Part shown: piece after piece, positions 43,359 to 51,484 of the stretch
Position numbering within the stretch: position 1 is the stretch's first letter
How the letters are laid out: every line of letters starts with the position of its first letter
NCBI GenBank assembly: GCA_946415365.1
Contig: CAMKSE010000019.1
Coordinates: 1-64,000, forward strand
DNA from: an uncultured Prevotellaceae bacterium
GTDB taxonomy: Bacteria; Bacteroidota; Bacteroidia; Bacteroidales; Bacteroidaceae
Length of the DNA stretch: 64,000 nt
Direction of reading: 5' to 3'
Made by a program: the position numbers and the translations under genes
The notes under the pieces: generated by a model
What the model saw: the letters and a program-made list of their open reading frames with translations, nothing else
Told to the model about the DNA's origin: nothing
Databases searched by the model: none

Positions 43359-44372
43359 CTTCACGCTCATTCCCTCACTGACTTTATTCTGGCCTTGGAC
43401 GATGATCACATCGCCGTTGGTCAGTCCTGTCTCTATGACCACACCAGCGCTGTATATCTCACCTGTGGTGACAGCCTGACGATGAGCCTTCCCTTGCTTC
43501 ACCATCCACACAAAGGTCTCCTTGCCGCTAATCTGTATGGCATCCTGCGGCACCAGAATAGAATAGTCTGCACTCACGTCCTTCATGTGTACCTTGCATA
43601 CCATGCCTGGCAGCAATGTATGGCTTTTATTCTCTACCAAAACCTTTACCGTGTATGTGTGGTTGATGATATTCGCAACCACTCCCTTGTTCACCACTCT
43701 GCCCGTAAACACGCTATCACCCAAGGCGGACACCGTAAAGTTCACGTCAGTGCCTTTCTTAATCTTGCCGATCTCTTTCTCCGGGACTGATACGCTTACT
43801 TTCACCTTGTCAATCTTCACCAGCTTGAACCCCGTCACACCAGGCATGACGCTGCTGCCTTCATGTACAGCAGCTTGTGCCACATAGCCATCAAAGGGGG
43901 CACGCAGCACGATCTCGTCCACATTCTTCCGCGACATGGCTTCTGCAGCTTTTGCCTTGGTTAGCATCGACTCCATCTCTACCATTCTTATCTCTGGCAG
44001 TGTACCCTTGTCGTAAAGGTTCTTCATGCGGCGATAGGCATCCTCAGTCTGTGCGAGGGTCGAGGCACTCATTTCGTAGGCATTCCTGACGTTCTGTCCG
44101 TCGGTCTCGGCCATTGCCTGACCTTTCCGCACGAATTGTCCTTCATCGACCATCACGCGAATAACCGTACCTAAAACCCCGAATGTGACGTTGGCACCGT
44201 CTTCCTCTTCTATCACTCCCATGAAACTCTTGTTCACGCTCTGTGCCCCAGCCTCTACTTTCTGGGTTCTCACGCTGACAGCATCCTCATGGGTCTGTGT
44301 CTCCTTTTTGTTACATGACCATAACAGCAAAGCTGTAATTAAGCCAGAATATAGTAGTCTATGATTCATCAT
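43356..44372 (-). CDS. RND periplasmic adaptor (membrane-fusion) lipoprotein
   Basis: 338 residues. The lipobox LLLWSCNK (Cys 20) precedes a beta-barrel/lipoyl/hairpin adaptor fold: VTFGVLGTVIRVMVDEGQFVRKGQAMAE (about residues 48-75), the coiled-coil hairpin (about 80-125), and the second lipoyl half LRAPFDGYVAQAAVHEGSSVMPG. It bridges the RND pump and the TolC protein. First gene of the pump operon, with a promoter at 44400-44408. ATG 44369 is an equally likely start. Confidence 0.88.
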   Translation of the reverse strand: MMNHRLLYSGLITALLLWSCNKKETQTHEDAVSVRTQKVEAGAQSVNKSFMGVIEEEDGANVTFGVLGTVIRVMVDEGQFVRKGQAMAETDGQNVRNAYEMSASTLAQTEDAYRRMKNLYDKGTLPEIRMVEMESMLTKAKAAEAMSRKNVDEIVLRAPFDGYVAQAAVHEGSSVMPGVTGFKLVKIDKVKVSVSVPEKEIGKIKKGTDVNFTVSALGDSVFTGRVVNKGVVANIINHTYTVKVLVENKSHTLLPGMVCKVHMKDVSADYSILVPQDAIQISGKETFVWMVKQGKAHRQAVTTGEIYSAGVVIETGLTNGDVIIVQGQNKVSEGMSVK

Positions 44373-44399
44373 TCGCTCCTTTAAATTTATAATTCGATG

Positions 44400-44408
44400 G
44401 CAAAGGTA
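44400..44408 (-). promoter_or_regulatory. -7 box of the RND efflux operon
   Basis: TACCTTTGC on the minus strand, 28 nt before the adaptor start. Confidence 0.75.
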
Positions 44409-44453
44409 CGAAAAGTCGAGCGAAAAACCAAATTAATTTGGATTTTTACGCTG

Positions 44454-44533
44454 GGGTTATCGTCAAATAACCTTGGGTTATTGCGCAATAAGGCAGGGTT
44501 ATTGCAGAATAAGGCAGGGTTATTGACTTTTCC
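44454..44533. repeat. 21-bp x4 palindromic tandem array
   Basis: GGGTTAT begins at 44454, 44475, 44496 and 44517, exactly 21 bp apart. Each of the first three units holds a dyad, such as the perfect palindrome TTATTGCGCAATAA in unit 2 and GGTTAT-N6-ATAACC in unit 1. Confidence 0.9.
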
Positions 44534-44567
44534 TCTTCATTAGCTGATTCTATAGACGCTTTTGCCC

Positions 44568-44624
44568 TGAGTTAACTCGATTTGTCGCTTGAGTTAACTC
44601 GATGGATATTTTGAGTTAACTCAC
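44568..44624. repeat. 22-bp x3 array of GAGTTAACTC palindromes
   Basis: The perfect palindrome GAGTTAACTC stands at 44569-44578, 44591-44600 and 44613-44622, exactly 22 bp apart. TGAGTTAACTCGAT is shared by the first two units. Confidence 0.92.
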
Positions 44625-44796
44625 GGTTTTGGGCCAAGTATGCAGTAATAGATGGCTAAATTGTTTAGGGAATGATATACCTGTTGACACAAATAAAACT
44701 ACGTACTGAGCAGTCAGAAGTCCGCACGAAACAATAAATAATGTTAAATCATAGCCGTAAGCGAAAACATATCCCGCTTATGTCAGAGGAATTTTG

Positions 44797-44805
44797 TACC
44801 TTTGC
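44797..44805 (+). promoter_or_regulatory. -7 box of rplS
   Basis: TACCTTTGC on the plus strand, giving a leader of about 90 nt before the rplS ATG. Confidence 0.75.
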
Positions 44806-44900
44806 ACCCGCTTTTCGGCGTAACCGATGGAGGGAAGTCACGAGTTGCCCGTCTATGTTGCGTTGGAACGATACAGCAAAACAAGTAAAAAAGTAAAGAA

Positions 44901-45266
44901 ATGGATTTAATTAAAGTTGCTGAAGAAGCATTTGCAACCGGCAAGCAGTTCCCCAAGTTCAAGGCTGGAGACACGATTACTGTCGCTTACAAAATTATCG
45001 AGGGTTCAAAGGAGCGTATCCAGCTCTATCGTGGTGTAGTCATCAAGATCTGCGGTCACGGTGAGAAGAAGCGCTTCACTGTTCGCAAGATGTCTGGTAC
45101 CGTTGGTGTGGAGCGTATCTTCCCCATCGAGTCTCCGAACATCGAGAGCATTGAGATCAACAAGATTGGTAAGGTACGTCGCGCCAAGCTTTACTACCTG
45201 CGCAAGCTCACTGGTAAGGCTGCCCGCATCAAGGAGAAGCGTCGTCCTGTTGCCACTGCTGAATAA
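44901..45266 (+). CDS. rplS: 50S ribosomal protein L19
   Basis: 121 residues, the usual length. [34 protein letters not shown] and the C-terminal [27 protein letters not shown] are the L19 signature. It sits at the interface of the ribosomal subunits. Monocistronic here, with its own promoter and terminator; the ~90-nt leader could carry regulation, but no known motif was recognised. Confidence 0.97.
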   Translation: MDLIKVAEEAFATGKQFPKFKAGDTITVAYKIIEGSKERIQLYRGVVIKICGHGEKKRFTVRKMSGTVGVERIFPIESPNIESIEINKIGKVRRAKLYYLRKLTGKAARIKEKRRPVATAE

Positions 45267-45287
45267 TCAGCCTTTCGAGAGAGAGAA

Positions 45288-45322
45288 AAGAGATGTCATT
45301 CTGATGGCATCTCTTCTTTTTT
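45288..45322 (+). terminator. Terminator after rplS
   Basis: Ten-pair stem AAGAGATGTC/GGCATCTCTT with an 8-nt loop and CTTTTTT. It abuts the stop codon of the convergent small gene. Confidence 0.88.
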
Positions 45323-45497
45323 ACTTGTAATTCTCATCGGCACTGGTCTCACCGTGCAGCGCATGCTGGAAGCTGTCCCAGTCCTGATAGCCCACCAACA
45401 GCGACAGATGGTCAAGTGTCTTACGATCAGGCTTGCGGATAATCTCCTTCTCCACCGCCTCCAGCAACTTTTTCAGGGCAATACGTTTCTTTTCCAT
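45321..45497 (-). CDS. Small unrecognised protein, 58 aa
   Basis: 58 residues, MEKKRIALKKLLEAVEKEII at the start, then a Lys/Arg-rich stretch and LDHLSLLVGYQDWDSFQHAL. It is helical and charged, without signal peptide. I do not recognise a family, but a promoter (45516-45524) in the right place and a good start support a real gene. A longer frame begins at 45569, but it would run through the promoter. It is convergent with rplS and divergent from purH. Confidence 0.6.
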   Translation of the reverse strand: MEKKRIALKKLLEAVEKEIIRKPDRKTLDHLSLLVGYQDWDSFQHALHGETSADENYK

Positions 45498-45515
45498 AAT
45501 ACAACGAATTTTGCT

Positions 45516-45524
45516 GCAAAGGTA
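45516..45524 (-). promoter_or_regulatory. -7 box of the 58-aa protein gene
   Basis: TACCTTTGC on the minus strand, 18 nt before ATG 45497. It is the main support for that small gene. Confidence 0.7.
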
Positions 45525-45533
45525 CAAATAAAA

Positions 45534-45560
45534 CCACAGATTACACAGATTTTCACTGTT
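45534..45560. repeat. 9-bp CACAGATT array
   Basis: Units CCACAGATT, ACACAGATT and the degenerate TTCACTGTT. On the minus strand the word is AATCTGTG, as at 22295-22321. Confidence 0.65.
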
Positions 45561-45700
45561 TTTTTCCATTTCCAGCCATTTCTTGAGTATCTATCCCAAC
45601 CCGCAAGACTCTTTCAGGTTGTAGGCACAAAGGTAAAAGGAACCTTTGCGCCCTTTTTGCGATTATTCAGATATTATTTGGTTTTCTGCTCACTTATTTG

Positions 45701-45709
45701 TACCTTTGC
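45701..45709 (+). promoter_or_regulatory. -7 box of purH
   Basis: TACCTTTGC, 27 nt before ATG 45737. It excludes the upstream start at 45698. Confidence 0.75.
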
Positions 45710-45736
45710 AGCAGAATTCAAAACTATTGCAATAAC

Positions 45737-46924
45737 ATGAAAGAATTAGCACTCAAGTACGGATGCAATCCGAACCAGAAGCCCTCGCGGATTTTTATGA
45801 CGGAGGGAGAGTTACCCATCGAAGTGATCAACGGCCGTCCTGGATATATCAACTTCCTCGATGCCTTCAATGCCTGGCAGTTGGTGAAGGAACTGAAGGC
45901 TGCCACTGGTCTGCCCGCTGCTGCCTCGTTCAAACATGTGAGTCCTGCTGGTGCTGCCGTAGGCCTGCCCCTGAGCGATACGCTGAAGAAGATATACTTC
46001 GTGGACGATATCGCTGGTCTCGACGAGAGTCCCATCGCCTGTGCCTACGCCAGAGCCCGTGGTGCCGACCGTATGTCGAGCTATGGTGACTTTGTGGCCC
46101 TCTCCGACACCTGCGATGCCGTCACAGCCAAGATTCTGAAGCGCGAGGTTTCAGACGGTGTGATTGCCCCTGACTATACCCCCGAGGCCATCGAAATTCT
46201 GAAGGACAAGCGCAAGGGAACATATAATGTCATCAAGATCGATCCGTCGTATGTGCCTGAGCCTATCGAGCGTAAGCAGGTCTTCGGCATCACTTTTGAA
46301 CAGGGCCGTAACGAGATCAAACTCGACGATGACGCCCTCTTCGAGAACATTCCCACACAGAACAAGACTTTCAGCCCTGAGGCCAAGCGCGATCTGATCA
46401 TCGCCCTTATCACACTGAAATACACACAGTCGAACTCCGTTTGCTACGTGAAAGACGGTCAGGCCATTGGTATCGGAGCAGGTCAGCAGAGCCGTATCCA
46501 CTGCACCCGTCTGGCAGGCAACAAGGCCGACATCTGGTGGCTGCGCCAGCATCCGAAAGTAATGAATCTGCCGTTCATTGATGGTATCCGTCGTGCTGAT
46601 CGTGACAACACCATCGACGTGTATATCTCAGAGGACGAGCACGACGACGTGCTTCGCGACGGTGCCTGGCAGCAGTTCTTCAAGACAAAGCCTGAAGTGC
46701 TGACGATGGAAGAGAAGAAAGCCTGGATCGCCCAGAACACGAAGGTGGCATTGGGTTCAGATGCCTTCTTCCCCTTCGGCGATAATATCGAGCGTGCCCA
46801 TAAGAGCGGTGTGGAGTTTATCGCCCAGGCAGGTGGAAGCGTCCGCGACGATCATGTCATCATGACCTGCGACAAGTACGGCATCGCTATGGCCTTCACT
46901 GGCGTAAGATTGTTCCATCATTAA
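45737..46924 (+). CDS. purH: AICAR transformylase, single-domain (purH-like)
   Basis: 395 residues. It adds the formyl group to AICAR, the ninth step of purine synthesis. LKYGCNPNQKPSRIF at the start, SFKHVSPAGAAVG, and IGIGAGQQSRIHCTRLAGNKAD are the AICARFT motifs. The IMP cyclohydrolase domain of bifunctional PurH is missing, so cyclisation must be done by another gene product. This stand-alone form is known in Bacteroidetes. The small gene at 46972 follows after a 9-bp CTAG array. Confidence 0.9.
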   Translation: MKELALKYGCNPNQKPSRIFMTEGELPIEVINGRPGYINFLDAFNAWQLVKELKAATGLPAAASFKHVSPAGAAVGLPLSDTLKKIYFVDDIAGLDESPIACAYARARGADRMSSYGDFVALSDTCDAVTAKILKREVSDGVIAPDYTPEAIEILKDKRKGTYNVIKIDPSYVPEPIERKQVFGITFEQGRNEIKLDDDALFENIPTQNKTFSPEAKRDLIIALITLKYTQSNSVCYVKDGQAIGIGAGQQSRIHCTRLAGNKADIWWLRQHPKVMNLPFIDGIRRADRDNTIDVYISEDEHDDVLRDGAWQQFFKTKPEVLTMEEKKAWIAQNTKVALGSDAFFPFGDNIERAHKSGVEFIAQAGGSVRDDHVIMTCDKYGIAMAFTGVRLFHH

Positions 46925-46925
46925 T

Positions 46926-46961
46926 ACTAGTCCCACTAGGCAAACTAGTCCAACTAGAATA
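46926..46961. repeat. 9-bp x4 CTAG array after purH
   Basis: Units ACTAGTCCC, ACTAGGCAA, ACTAGTCCA, ACTAGAATA; CTAG at 46927, 46936, 46945 and 46954. Read in transcript sense it aligns with the array at 53967-54005 (about 30 of 36 positions). Confidence 0.92.
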
Positions 46962-46971
46962 ATAAGAATCA

Positions 46972-47163
46972 ATGGATGATTTTCAGCGCATACTTGAGAA
47001 CGGCATCAACTTCGGACGAGGAGGTGACAAGCCAAGCGATTCTGGCAAGAAGGTGAAGACCAAGGCCAAGAAGAAGCAGTATATAACTGGTGCTCACGGT
47101 AGTGGCTCTGCCAAGCAGAAGGCCAAATACCGTGAGCAACGGGCTAACAGGCACAAGAAGTAA
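46972..47163 (+). CDS. Small basic unrecognised protein, 63 aa
   Basis: 63 residues, strongly basic in its C-terminal two thirds (KKVKTKAKKKQY, KQKAKYREQRANRHKK), with an acidic start MDDFQRILENG. No signal peptide or membrane segment. The composition suggests nucleic-acid or ribosome binding, but I do not recognise a family. It follows purH by 47 bp in the same direction and ends 3 bp from the convergent glycosidase stop. Confidence 0.6.
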   Translation: MDDFQRILENGINFGRGGDKPSDSGKKVKTKAKKKQYITGAHGSGSAKQKAKYREQRANRHKK

Positions 47164-47166
47164 GAA

Positions 47167-49437
47167 TTATCTTACGACGAACGAGGCTTTCCTCAGACGT
47201 CCGAGGCTGCTGTCAGGACCAGCCATCACCTCAAACTCTCCTGGTTCCAATACATACTCCAAGTTGTAATTGTAGAAACTCAGCATATCTGGGGTAATAC
47301 TGAACGTGACCTCACGGCTCTCTCCAGCCTTGAGGCGGATACGTTCAAAACCCTTCAACTCCTTCACAGGACGGCTGATGCTGGCGGCGACATCGTGGAT
47401 ATAGAGTTGCACCACCTCGTCGGCATCTCTCTCTCCAGAGTTCGTCACCTTGATAGTAGCTGTGATACTGCCGTCTGAAGCCATCTCGCTGCTGCTCAAC
47501 ACCAACTCACCGTATTCGAACGCGGTGTAGCTCAGTCCGTAGCCAAAGGGATAAAGCGGATCATTGCTGACGTCGAGGTAATTACTCTTGAATTTCTCGA
47601 ATTTCTTCGTACCTTCTGTCACAGGCCGTCCCGTCGGCAGATGGTTGTAGTAAAGAGGCTCCTGTCCTGTGGTCCTCGGCATCGAGACGGTGAGCCTGCC
47701 GCTGGGCACCTTGTCACCAAAGAGCACATCGCAGATGGCATCCGAACCTTCACTACCGCCAAACCACACGTTCAGGATGGCAGGCACATGCTCCGACTCC
47801 CATGTCAGCACCGTTGGGCGACCTGCATAGTTCAGCAACACCAGCGGCTTGCCAAGTTGCAGGAGTTCTCCTAACAATTCCCGCTGCACATCTGGCATTT
47901 CCAAGTTGCTACGACTGGCACACTCTCCAGTCATCTCCTGCTCCTCACCCATTGCACAGACGATGACATCCGCCTGTCGTGCTATGGCCAATGCCTCCTG
48001 CTTCATCTGTTCATCATCGCCTCTGGGAACATCACGGTAGAAAGCGCCATTCGCCTGAATATCAGCATCGCGACAGAAGTTACTGCCCTGTGCGTAGAAC
48101 AGTTCTGCCCTACCCTGCAAGGCACGCTGCATGGCCTCACGGAGTGTACCAGACTGATAGGTAGCGGACACTGACCAGGTTCCAACGTTGTACTTGCAGT
48201 CTGCCAGGGGGCCAATCAATGCCACCTTCCCCTGCTTCTTCAGAGGGAGCACCTGGTCCTCGTTCTTCAGCAATACGAATGTCTCTGCCGCCAGATTCCT
48301 TGCTGCCTGACGATGTTCTAACGTATAAATCTCCCTGTCTCTCCGGGAGGGATCACAGTAACGATAAGGATCCTCAAAAAGGCCAAGTTTGTATTTCGCC
48401 TCCAGCATACGCCGACAAGCCCTGTCGATATCGGCCATCGACACCTTGCCCTCTTTCAGCGACTGCTCCAATGTCTTCGTATAAGCCTCTGCACACATAT
48501 CCATATCCGTTCCTGCCAGCAGGGCCTGAACAGCACAAGCCTGCAGGTCGCCAACGCCATGACTTACCATCTCTGCAATAGCGCCATAGTCAGTCACCAC
48601 AAAGCCGTCGAACTTCCATTGCTTGCGCAGCACTTCGTCAACCAACCACTTGTTTGCCGTAGCAGGAATGTAGTCCACCACGTTGAACGAGGTCATCAGA
48701 CTGCCTGCGCCAGCCTCCACAGCAGCCTTGTATGGTAGGAGATACTGGTTGAACATCCTTATTCGGCTCATATCCACCGTGTTGTAGTCACGCCCAGCCT
48801 CAGCTCCGCCATAGAGGGCATAGTGCTTCACGCAAGCCATCAGTTCGTCAGTAGCAAAGTGTTGATTGTCAGTGCCCTGATAACCTCTCACCATCGCCTT
48901 GGCAATTTGACTGCCCAGGTAGGGGTCTTCACCGTTCCCCTCAGCGATACGGCCCCAACGGGCATCGAGAGCAATATCCACCATCGGACTATAGGTCCAG
49001 CAGATGCCATCGGCAGTAGCCTCCTTGGCAGCTATCCTGGCACTCTGTTCGATAGCAGGGATATCCCAACTGCACGACAAGGCCAGCGGAATCGGAAACA
49101 CCGTCTCGTAGCCGTGTATCACGTCCAAACCGATAATCAGGGGAATGCCCAGACGCGACTTGGTCACGGCGGCTTCCTGCAGTTCACGAATTTCCTTCAC
49201 ACCCTTCAGGTTCAGCACACCACCCAACTGTCCTTTGGCAATGGCCTCCATCATCGGACTGTTTTCAGACACTCCTGTCTGAATCGTTCCTGCCGGCAAT
49301 AGATTCAGCTGTCCAATCTTCTCCTGCACAGTCATCCGTGCCATCAGTTCGTCCACAAACTCCTTCATCGGTTTCACTTGTGCACTGCTGCATAGCGCAC
49401 AAATCATCGTCAACGTCACTAAGATTACCTTTTTCAT
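47167..49437 (-). CDS. bglX: GH3 beta-glucosidase/xylosidase, BglX-like
   Basis: 756 residues with signal peptide (cleavage after SSAQ, about residue 20). A GH3 N-terminal domain has the FVVTDYGAIAEM nucleophile region (Asp in VTDYG), followed by the C-terminal alpha/beta domain (VALIGPLADCKYNVGTWS; MGEEQEMTGECASRS) and a fibronectin-III-like domain (from about 665). It removes terminal glucose or xylose from oligosaccharides in the periplasm. A longer frame to 49551 overlaps the upstream kinase gene; ATG 49437 gives a clean signal peptide. It lies 34 bp after a sensor kinase gene. Confidence 0.9.
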   Translation of the reverse strand: MKKVILVTLTMICALCSSAQVKPMKEFVDELMARMTVQEKIGQLNLLPAGTIQTGVSENSPMMEAIAKGQLGGVLNLKGVKEIRELQEAAVTKSRLGIPLIIGLDVIHGYETVFPIPLALSCSWDIPAIEQSARIAAKEATADGICWTYSPMVDIALDARWGRIAEGNGEDPYLGSQIAKAMVRGYQGTDNQHFATDELMACVKHYALYGGAEAGRDYNTVDMSRIRMFNQYLLPYKAAVEAGAGSLMTSFNVVDYIPATANKWLVDEVLRKQWKFDGFVVTDYGAIAEMVSHGVGDLQACAVQALLAGTDMDMCAEAYTKTLEQSLKEGKVSMADIDRACRRMLEAKYKLGLFEDPYRYCDPSRRDREIYTLEHRQAARNLAAETFVLLKNEDQVLPLKKQGKVALIGPLADCKYNVGTWSVSATYQSGTLREAMQRALQGRAELFYAQGSNFCRDADIQANGAFYRDVPRGDDEQMKQEALAIARQADVIVCAMGEEQEMTGECASRSNLEMPDVQRELLGELLQLGKPLVLLNYAGRPTVLTWESEHVPAILNVWFGGSEGSDAICDVLFGDKVPSGRLTVSMPRTTGQEPLYYNHLPTGRPVTEGTKKFEKFKSNYLDVSNDPLYPFGYGLSYTAFEYGELVLSSSEMASDGSITATIKVTNSGERDADEVVQLYIHDVAASISRPVKELKGFERIRLKAGESREVTFSITPDMLSFYNYNLEYVLEPGEFEVMAGPDSSLGRLRKASFVVR

Positions 49438-49471
49438 AAAGCTATTTATAAAGGGCAGGAGTCGCGTACAA

Positions 49472-51289
49472 TTAATCATTTCTTCCCAAAGGAAGGGAAA
49501 CCACAAAGCGACAGCCTGCTGAATAGTCGGGATCGAGTGCCACCTCACCACCCAAGGTACTTATCAGACGACGGCAGATGGGAAGCCCCAACCCGATACC
49601 TTCCTTGAAGTCATCAACCTTGGAGAAGGTTTCAAAGATGCGCTCACGGTCTTCCTCCTTGATTCCAACGCCAGTATCTGTGACACAGAACAGGATACTG
49701 GCGTCTTTCTTTACAATCGATAACTCCACATAGCCTTTATCCGTGAACTTCACGGCATTGTCTAACAGATGGTGCAGAGCCACATTCAGACGATAGGCAT
49801 TGGTACGGATTGTGAAATCATCGTCAACATCAGAGGTAAAGCGCAGTTCGACGCCCTTGTTGTTCTCGTCCTCGAAACCTTGTAGGGCAGTGCGTCCCAA
49901 CTCATTGCACAGCACATCTTTCTTTTCCAAATCAGACACCGTGCTCTCACTCTCGCTCATCGACAACTCAAGCATCTCGTTGATGGTGGTGGTTATCAGA
50001 TTCACATTACTCGATATGCGCTGCTGCATATCCTGTTTTTCCTCATCACTTAGTTCGAAATCAGGATTGCACAGCACCTGAGAGAATCCCGATACGGCAT
50101 TCAGAGGCGTTCGTATCTCATGGCTCATGCTCTGGATAAATGTGGATTTCATACGGTCAGACTCCTCTGCTCTGACGAGTGCTTTCTTCAACTCTTCGTT
50201 CTGAGCCCTGATTTTCATCAGCAGGCGGCGACGCCCCATGATGTAAACAAACAAGAAGAGCGCCGTCAATCCTATCAGCCAGTTCCACAGCCGATTGGCA
50301 AGGCTCCTGTTTGTGGCAGCCTCCTCACGGGAGCGCATCAGACTGGTCTCCGCCGCCAGCTGATTGAAGTTGGCATCCTGAATGAGACCGTAAATGGAGT
50401 CCATCTCGACATAGCGGCGCTTCACGGCCTCAAACCCTTGTTCGAGATTGCCCTGCAAGGCATAGATGCGGATGACGGCCAGGGCACTGTCGACGGCCAG
50501 ACTGCCTTGATGCACCTTATCCATTGCAGAATCGTAGTCCTTGTCAAAAGCGAGTCGGGCCACCTCCAGGATGTTATCATACCGGCGATTGAACTCCCGT
50601 ATACCCTTATTCTTCAAATCCAGATACTGCTGGTAGACCTGGGAGAACTGCTGCGCGTCGCCTATAATAAAATAAAGGTAAGCCTTCATGGCCAGCGACT
50701 GGGAGAGATAGTCGATGTTCTGCAACTCCTTGGAGGTCGATATTGACTTTTCAATCCACTCGAGTGCCTTCTGCGGATCTTTCAGGCAGAGCATCTCCGC
50801 CAAGTACAGATAGACACGCATCGTGAACTTCACGTCGCGGTCGCCCACTTCCTCCAGAGCCTGCATGAAATATCTCTCTGCGCGACTCTTGTTGTGACTG
50901 TTACTATAGATGTCGCCATACAGACCTGTAGCCAGATAATAATAGTCGCTGGCACCGTCTTCCCTGACCTCATGGTCCAATGTCTCTGCAAAGTGGATGG
51001 CACGATAGAACTGGTTATGCCTTAGCGCATAAAAGCCCTTGTTGCTCAACAGCTTGTAATAGAGCATCATATAGCCTTTCTCATGCAGGTCCTTGCTGTA
51101 TTCCTCGGCAAAACTGTAGAAGTCGTCGGGCGAACCATTCACGAAAAGATGACGGAACTTATCATACATCTCCCTGTCCTCACCAGTCAAGTCTGCAACA
51201 GTCTTGTCTGCGTAAGCAGTCATAGTGTTGAATGTTAAAACAACTGCAACAAACAACAACTTACTATAAAGAAAAGGTCTTTTATCCAT
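49472..51289 (-). CDS. TPR-containing sensor histidine kinase
   Basis: 605 residues. A signal peptide is followed by a periplasmic helical TPR-like sensor part (about 30-320), one transmembrane segment (about 336-352), a coiled-coil linker, and a HisKA domain with SMSHEIRTPL (His 390). The HATPase domain has HHLLDNAVKFTD, DTGVGI and GIGLGL. No receiver domain is fused and no response regulator is adjacent. It reads into the GH3 gene 34 bp downstream, so it may sense a signal linked to sugar use. The partner regulator is unknown. Confidence 0.85.
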   Translation of the reverse strand: MDKRPFLYSKLLFVAVVLTFNTMTAYADKTVADLTGEDREMYDKFRHLFVNGSPDDFYSFAEEYSKDLHEKGYMMLYYKLLSNKGFYALRHNQFYRAIHFAETLDHEVREDGASDYYYLATGLYGDIYSNSHNKSRAERYFMQALEEVGDRDVKFTMRVYLYLAEMLCLKDPQKALEWIEKSISTSKELQNIDYLSQSLAMKAYLYFIIGDAQQFSQVYQQYLDLKNKGIREFNRRYDNILEVARLAFDKDYDSAMDKVHQGSLAVDSALAVIRIYALQGNLEQGFEAVKRRYVEMDSIYGLIQDANFNQLAAETSLMRSREEAATNRSLANRLWNWLIGLTALFLFVYIMGRRRLLMKIRAQNEELKKALVRAEESDRMKSTFIQSMSHEIRTPLNAVSGFSQVLCNPDFELSDEEKQDMQQRISSNVNLITTTINEMLELSMSESESTVSDLEKKDVLCNELGRTALQGFEDENNKGVELRFTSDVDDDFTIRTNAYRLNVALHHLLDNAVKFTDKGYVELSIVKKDASILFCVTDTGVGIKEEDRERIFETFSKVDDFKEGIGLGLPICRRLISTLGGEVALDPDYSAGCRFVVSLPLGRND

Positions 51290-51410
51290 AAAAAAGTTTC
51301 CAAATTTAGAAAAAAAACACTAATCCTGCAACAAAACGACGACAGAATTAACACATATTATACAATTTCCTCCATCTAATCCGTCTTTTGACGGGATTAT
51401 GGCCAACTAC

Positions 51411-51449
51411 AAAAACCCTCGGCTACCTCATTATATTGGGCGCCGAGGG
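51411..51449 (-). terminator. Terminator of the MacAB-TolC-like operon
   Basis: Perfect 8-bp stem GCCCTCGG-type arms (CCCTCGGC/GCCGAGGG) with an 18-nt loop and TTTTTG on the minus strand, 35 nt after the TolC stop. Confidence 0.85.
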
Positions 51450-51484
51450 CAATTACATGTACCCCTTTTCAAGGTGTTGTATCC

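Larger units (their letters stand above)
44373..44900. other. 528-bp intergenic region between RND operon and rplS
   Basis: This is the only gene-free stretch above 300 bp. It holds the RND promoter (44400-44408), a palindromic 21-bp x4 array (44454-44533), a palindromic 22-bp x3 array (44568-44624), about 170 bp without visible features, and the rplS promoter with a ~95-nt leader. Confidence 0.85.

Noticed and set aside
44454..44624. CRISPR array
   Set aside because: Units are 21-22 bp including the spacer-like part, the variable parts are only a few bases, and no cas genes are near. The layout does not fit repeats plus 30-bp spacers.
44783..44974. A 63-residue open frame on the minus strand over the rplS leader
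   Set aside because: It overlaps the rplS promoter and start on the opposite strand and has no support as a gene.
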